DNA from: JBFYKJ01 sp041306005
GTDB taxonomy: Archaea > Altiarchaeota > Altiarchaeia > JAFGQM01
Length of the DNA stretch: 16,422 bases
Assembly (NCBI GenBank): GCA_041306005.1
Contig: JBFYKJ010000022.1
Span: 1 to 16,422, forward strand
Direction: 5' to 3'
Shown here: positions 13,795 to 16,422 of the stretch, piece by piece
How positions within the stretch are numbered: the first letter of the stretch is position 1
Layout of the letters: each line of letters opens with the position of its first letter
Translations under genes and position numbers: made by a program
Notes under the pieces: model-generated
Told to the model about the DNA's origin: nothing
Database searches by the model: none
The model's input: only the letters and a program-made list of their open reading frames with translations

Positions 13795-13879
13795 CTTCGC
13801 TGCGGGCCGGTAAAGCCGATAGCCCCGTTCGGCCGGTAAGCATTAGTCCAGGCCGGGCTGGTGCGGGGCGTTTACCTGC

Positions 13880-13908
13880 CTATTTTATGCTTCTAGGTTA
13901 AAATAAAG
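13880..13908. promoter_or_regulatory. AT-rich divergent promoter core
   Basis: CTATTTTATGC (13880-13890) and GGTTAAAATAAAG (13897-13909) form an AT-rich island within a strongly GC-rich 167-base intergenic stretch, between the minus-strand 109-residue gene and the plus-strand synthetase-like gene. Read leftward it gives CTTTATTTTAAC, read rightward TTAAAATA, so it can serve both directions. The leftward leader would be about 80 bases, the rightward about 30. Confidence 0.45.
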
Positions 13909-13961
13909 CCGCAATCTGCCATAATCCGGCGGCTTAAGGCATTCTTGGGCCGCCGCGAAAA

Positions 13962-14861
13962 ATGAACGAATTCTTGGAAAGGCTCGATGCGGTCGTCCGC
14001 GCGATGTGTGAAAAGCGCACCGGAGTCGTCTTCTCCGGCGGAATAGACTCAAGCCTGCTTGCAGTCCTTGCCGCAAGGCACTGCGACGTGACCGCATACA
14101 CGGTCGGCGTCGATGACGCGCCGGACATACCATTCGCCAAACAGCTGAGGAGCCGCTTCAGGCATGAGATAATAAAGCTCAGCGATGACGACATAGATGC
14201 GGCTCTTGATGTCATCCTCCCAATAATAAAGAGGGCTGAAGGCGGTGTCAGCCCCGTGCGGGTCGGGGCGGAGCTCCCGACTTACTTCGCCTCCAAGGCT
14301 GCCAAGGGGGGCAAGCTGAATGTGGTCCTCTCCGGCCAGGGGCCGGATGAGATGTTTGGCGGGTATGCGAGATACCTGCCGGTGCTTATGAAGGAAGGCT
14401 ACGGCGGGCTGGAGAAACTGCTCAAGAAGGACACCGTCGAGCTGAGGGATTTCATAATCGGCATAGACCGCGCGATATGCGCGAATAACGGCGTTGAATT
14501 GAGGAACCCATTCCTTGCCGACGAGTTCATAGACTACGCGCTGTCGATAGACATCAGGGAAAGGCTCTGGATGGGCGATGCGTCGGCGGGGAGGAAACTG
14601 AAGCACCCGTGTGAGGAACACGAGGGCAAATGCTTCATAAGGAAATTCTGCGAGAAAAAATACGCCGAGGAGATACTCCCGGAGGGCATCGTATGGCGGC
14701 CGAAGAAAGCCGCCCAATACGGCAGCGGGGTGCACAAGGCCCTTGACCGCCTTGCGCGCAGGCAGGGCTTCAAGGAGAAGGCGAGAAGCGAGGGGAAAGA
14801 GCAGTACCTGACCATGTTTTTAGAGAGCAGGCTTGCCGAAACCCGCGTTAAACACGCGTAA
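13962..14861 (+). CDS. Stand-alone asparagine-synthetase-like ATP pyrophosphatase
   Basis: A 299-residue protein equal to the C-terminal synthetase domain of asparagine synthetase B, lacking the N-terminal glutaminase. The ATP-binding PP-loop is SGGIDSS (25-31). The second family motif SGQGPDEMFGGYARY starts at 124, and NNGVELRNPFLADEFIDYAL matches the aspartate-binding region of the family. Such proteins adenylate a carboxylate and then add an amine; without the glutaminase the amine is probably free ammonia or another nucleophile. An unusual Cys cluster (C217, C224, C230) lies in a segment that is normally a variable loop before the KxxLP region. True asparagine synthesis is possible, but stand-alone members are often of unknown function. 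It is transcribed divergently from the 109-residue gene. Confidence 0.75.
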   Translation: MNEFLERLDAVVRAMCEKRTGVVFSGGIDSSLLAVLAARHCDVTAYTVGVDDAPDIPFAKQLRSRFRHEIIKLSDDDIDAALDVILPIIKRAEGGVSPVRVGAELPTYFASKAAKGGKLNVVLSGQGPDEMFGGYARYLPVLMKEGYGGLEKLLKKDTVELRDFIIGIDRAICANNGVELRNPFLADEFIDYALSIDIRERLWMGDASAGRKLKHPCEEHEGKCFIRKFCEKKYAEEILPEGIVWRPKKAAQYGSGVHKALDRLARRQGFKEKARSEGKEQYLTMFLESRLAETRVKHA

Positions 14862-14910
14862 GCTAGCGGTTTTCATGCCCCGATACCCTTAATAACGAAA
14901 GCCCAGAATT

Positions 14911-14919
14911 TTTATAGAT
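14911..14919 (+). promoter_or_regulatory. TATA-box promoter of the malic enzyme gene
   Basis: AATTTTTATAGATATA (14908-14923) is a strong archaeal TATA box. A start about 25 bases downstream falls near 14938, only a few bases before the ATG at 14944, so the message is probably leaderless or nearly so. This agrees with the absence of a ribosome-binding site there. Confidence 0.6.
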
Positions 14920-14943
14920 ATACTTGTAATCTCACGGGCTTTT

Positions 14944-16263
14944 ATGGATGATTTAAAACAAACGGCTTTGGAGTACCACAAAAATCCGCCAGGCAAGATA
15001 GCGCTGGCTCCGACAAAGAGCGTCAAGACGCAGAAGGATCTTTCACTTGCGTATACCCCCGGCGTCGCGGAGCCATGCATCGAGATACACAAGGATGCCG
15101 GCAATGTATGGGAGTATACTGCGCGCGGCAATTTGGTAGCAGTAGTGTCTGACGGCAGTGCAGTGCTGGGCCTCGGCGACATCGGCCCCGAAGCCGGGAT
15201 GCCCGTGATGGAGGGGAAAGCCGTCCTATTCAAGCGCTTTGCGGGGATAGACGCGTTCCCGCTCGTCCTCGGCGGCCTGAAGAAGAACGGCCAGCCCGAC
15301 ATCGACAGGATAGTGGATGTCGTGAAGGCGCTGGAGCCCACGTTCGGCGGCATAAACCTCGAGGACATAAAGGCCCCGGAGTGCTTTGAGATAGAGGCGC
15401 GGCTGAAAAAGGAGATGGCCATCCCCGTCTTCCACGACGACCAGCACGGGACCGCGATAATAACGCTTGCGGCCCTCATGAACGGCATCGAGATGGCCGG
15501 GAAGAGCATAAGCGATATCAAAGTCGTATTCAACGGCGCCGGGGCCGCGGCCCTTGCAAGCGCCGAGTATTACGTCTCAGCGGGAGTCAGGCGCGAGAAC
15601 ATCACCATCTGCGACAGCAAGGGCGTCGTGCAGTCGGAAAGAAAAGACCTTAACGCTTACAAGTCCAAGTTCGCGCACGAGACGGCAGATAGGACGCTCT
15701 CCGACGCCATTCGCGGCGCGGACGTCTTCGTTGGCCTTTCTGTCGCGGGCGCGGTCTCAAAAGGCATGGTCAGGAGCATGAACCCGAATGCCATAGTCAT
15801 AGCTATGGCAAACCCTGTCCCCGAGATAATGCCGCAGGATGCGAAGGACGCGGGGGCCTTTATAGTCGCTTCCGGGCGCTCCGACTTCCCGAACCAGGTG
15901 AACAACGTGCTCGGCTTCCCGGGGATATTTAGGGGGGCCCTAGACGTAAGGGCGACCGCGATAAGCGAGGGCATGAAGAGGGCGGCGTCAAAGGCCCTGG
16001 CCGAGCTCGCGCACGAAGAGGTGCCTGACTACATAAAGCACAAGCTTGCCGAGGCTTATCCAAATGACGCCAAGAGCGGCATCTTTGAGGGCGACGACCC
16101 GCTGAAGGAAACCTATATATTGCCAAAGCCCCTGGACCCGAGGGTCGTGCCGAGAGTCGCCGCGTACGTCGCGAAGGCGGCCATGGACGAGGGCCTGGCC
16201 CGCCTTAAGATAAGCATGAAGCGGTATGAGGAAGGGGTCGCGGCGCGTGTGCGGGGCGAATGA
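14944..16263 (+). CDS. Malic enzyme (oxaloacetate-decarboxylating malate dehydrogenase)
   Basis: Oxidatively decarboxylates malate to pyruvate with NAD(P)+, or runs in reverse. The 439-residue length is that of the short prokaryotic malic enzymes without a fused phosphotransacetylase-like domain. Y37 (SLAYTPGVAEPC) and K92 (VMEGKAVLFKRF) are the expected catalytic pair. Metal-binding acids lie in INLEDIKAPECFEIE and FHDDQHGTAI. The dinucleotide fold shows FNGAGAAALA (196-205) and ends its second strand in ICDSKG; an aspartate here is often taken to favour NAD, but that is inference. The C-terminus (YILPKPLDPRVVPRVAAYVAKAAM) is typical. It can link malate to pyruvate and then to the acetyl-CoA enzymes encoded upstream. 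A T-containing hairpin follows. Confidence 0.93.
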   Translation: MDDLKQTALEYHKNPPGKIALAPTKSVKTQKDLSLAYTPGVAEPCIEIHKDAGNVWEYTARGNLVAVVSDGSAVLGLGDIGPEAGMPVMEGKAVLFKRFAGIDAFPLVLGGLKKNGQPDIDRIVDVVKALEPTFGGINLEDIKAPECFEIEARLKKEMAIPVFHDDQHGTAIITLAALMNGIEMAGKSISDIKVVFNGAGAAALASAEYYVSAGVRRENITICDSKGVVQSERKDLNAYKSKFAHETADRTLSDAIRGADVFVGLSVAGAVSKGMVRSMNPNAIVIAMANPVPEIMPQDAKDAGAFIVASGRSDFPNQVNNVLGFPGIFRGALDVRATAISEGMKRAASKALAELAHEEVPDYIKHKLAEAYPNDAKSGIFEGDDPLKETYILPKPLDPRVVPRVAAYVAKAAMDEGLARLKISMKRYEEGVAARVRGE

Positions 16264-16298
16264 CCCGGCGCTGTGTTTTACCGTGTTTCAGATTCTAT

Positions 16299-16323
16299 TG
16301 CGCCTTAGAGGCGCACGATGTTT
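16299..16323 (+). terminator. Hairpin terminator after malic enzyme
   Basis: A perfect 7-bp inverted repeat, TGCGCCT (16299-16305) and AGGCGCA (16309-16315) with a 3-base TAG loop, lies 35 bases past the stop codon. It is followed by ACGATGTTTTA with a short T run. The hairpin is strong but the T-tract is weak. Confidence 0.45.
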
Positions 16324-16349
16324 TAGGGCCCATCCACCCGTCCAAACGC

Positions 16350-16358
16350 TATTTATGT
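16350..16358 (+). promoter_or_regulatory. Candidate promoter for the gene at the right edge
   Basis: CTATTTATG lies 33 bases before the ATG at 16384, the right distance for an archaeal TATA box driving a leaderless or nearly leaderless message, as for the malic enzyme gene. Confidence 0.4.
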
Positions 16359-16383
16359 CTGTGGCGATTCATGATACATACTC

Positions 16384-16422
16384 ATGAATATGGACCTATC
16401 TGCTGCTATTTTCGGCCTGATA
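16384..16422 (+). CDS. Start of a gene cut by the window edge
   Basis: The frame MNMDLSAAIFGLI is open to the edge of the window. Its position just downstream of a TATA-like element and after the malic enzyme terminator suggests a real start. The hydrophobic beginning could be a membrane segment or signal peptide. An overlapping ATG at 16371 in another frame is also open. Thirteen residues are too few for identification. Confidence 0.4.
   Translation, partial: MNMDLSAAIFGLI

Noticed and set aside
13406..13843. 145-codon minus frame overlapping the 109-residue gene
   Set aside because: Rich in Arg, Ala, His and Gln as expected for an out-of-frame reading of GC-rich coding DNA, and with no family resemblance.
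13801..13870. Possible tRNA or guide RNA in the GC-rich intergenic stretch
   Set aside because: A GTTCG is present, but no cloverleaf with matching acceptor and anticodon stems, and no C/D or ACA boxes, could be drawn by eye.

Overview
This window (about 58% GC by impression) looks like chromosomal DNA of an archaeon. The evidence is an archaeal-type single-chain NusA (KH domains only) next to ribosomal protein L30e, a fused ADP-forming acetyl-CoA synthetase, an M42 aminopeptidase, archaeal tRNase Z, a divergent methenyl-tetrahydromethanopterin cyclohydrolase (Mch) homologue, TTTTTATA-type promoters with very short leaders, and heavy use of the Ile codon ATA. The gene content (fermentative acetate metabolism, unusual cell-surface proteins, many hypothetical proteins) would suit a DPANN-type lineage such as Micrarchaeota or Diapherotrites, but the sequence alone does not settle the lineage.

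Layout. 1-184: the end of an upstream gene and a possible 44-residue protein. 274-3091: two exported surface proteins, an 843-residue Cys-rich, Ig-like protein and an 85-residue Gly/Ser/Pro-rich protein, which share a PPPLP carboxyl tail. 3093-4041: a hairpin/T-tract terminator, then the Mch homologue, shortened at both ends but keeping the Arg-x-x-Glu pair. 4195-9376: an acetyl-CoA block on the + strand, made of a CoA-transferase/acetyl-CoA hydrolase fused to a GNAT acetyltransferase, the ADP-forming acetyl-CoA synthetase, and a BioD-like/DRTGG protein. 9425-9796: a QueD-type 6-pyruvoyl-tetrahydropterin synthase homologue. 9924-10445: a coiled-coil single-pass membrane protein. 10527-11435 (-): tRNase Z, divergent from an M42 aminopeptidase (11492-12529). 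12581-13340 (-): rpl30e-nusA, a remnant of the archaeal RNA polymerase/ribosomal-protein operon. 13465-13794 (-): an unrecognised 109-residue protein. 13962-14861: a stand-alone asparagine-synthetase-like ATP pyrophosphatase. 14944-16263: malic enzyme. 16384-end: the start of another gene.

How it fits together. Malic enzyme makes pyruvate, which can be oxidised to acetyl-CoA. The ADP-forming synthetase turns acetyl-CoA into acetate plus ATP, and the CoA-transferase/hydrolase can move CoA between acids. The GNAT and DRTGG domains suggest protein acetylation or nucleotide sensing around this pathway, which is an inference. No tRNA or rRNA genes, CRISPR arrays, insertion sequences or prophage genes were seen. 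No stretch longer than 300 bases lacks a gene. The most unusual items are the reduced Mch homologue, the redistribution of domains in the acetyl-CoA block, and the shared C-terminal tail of the two surface proteins.
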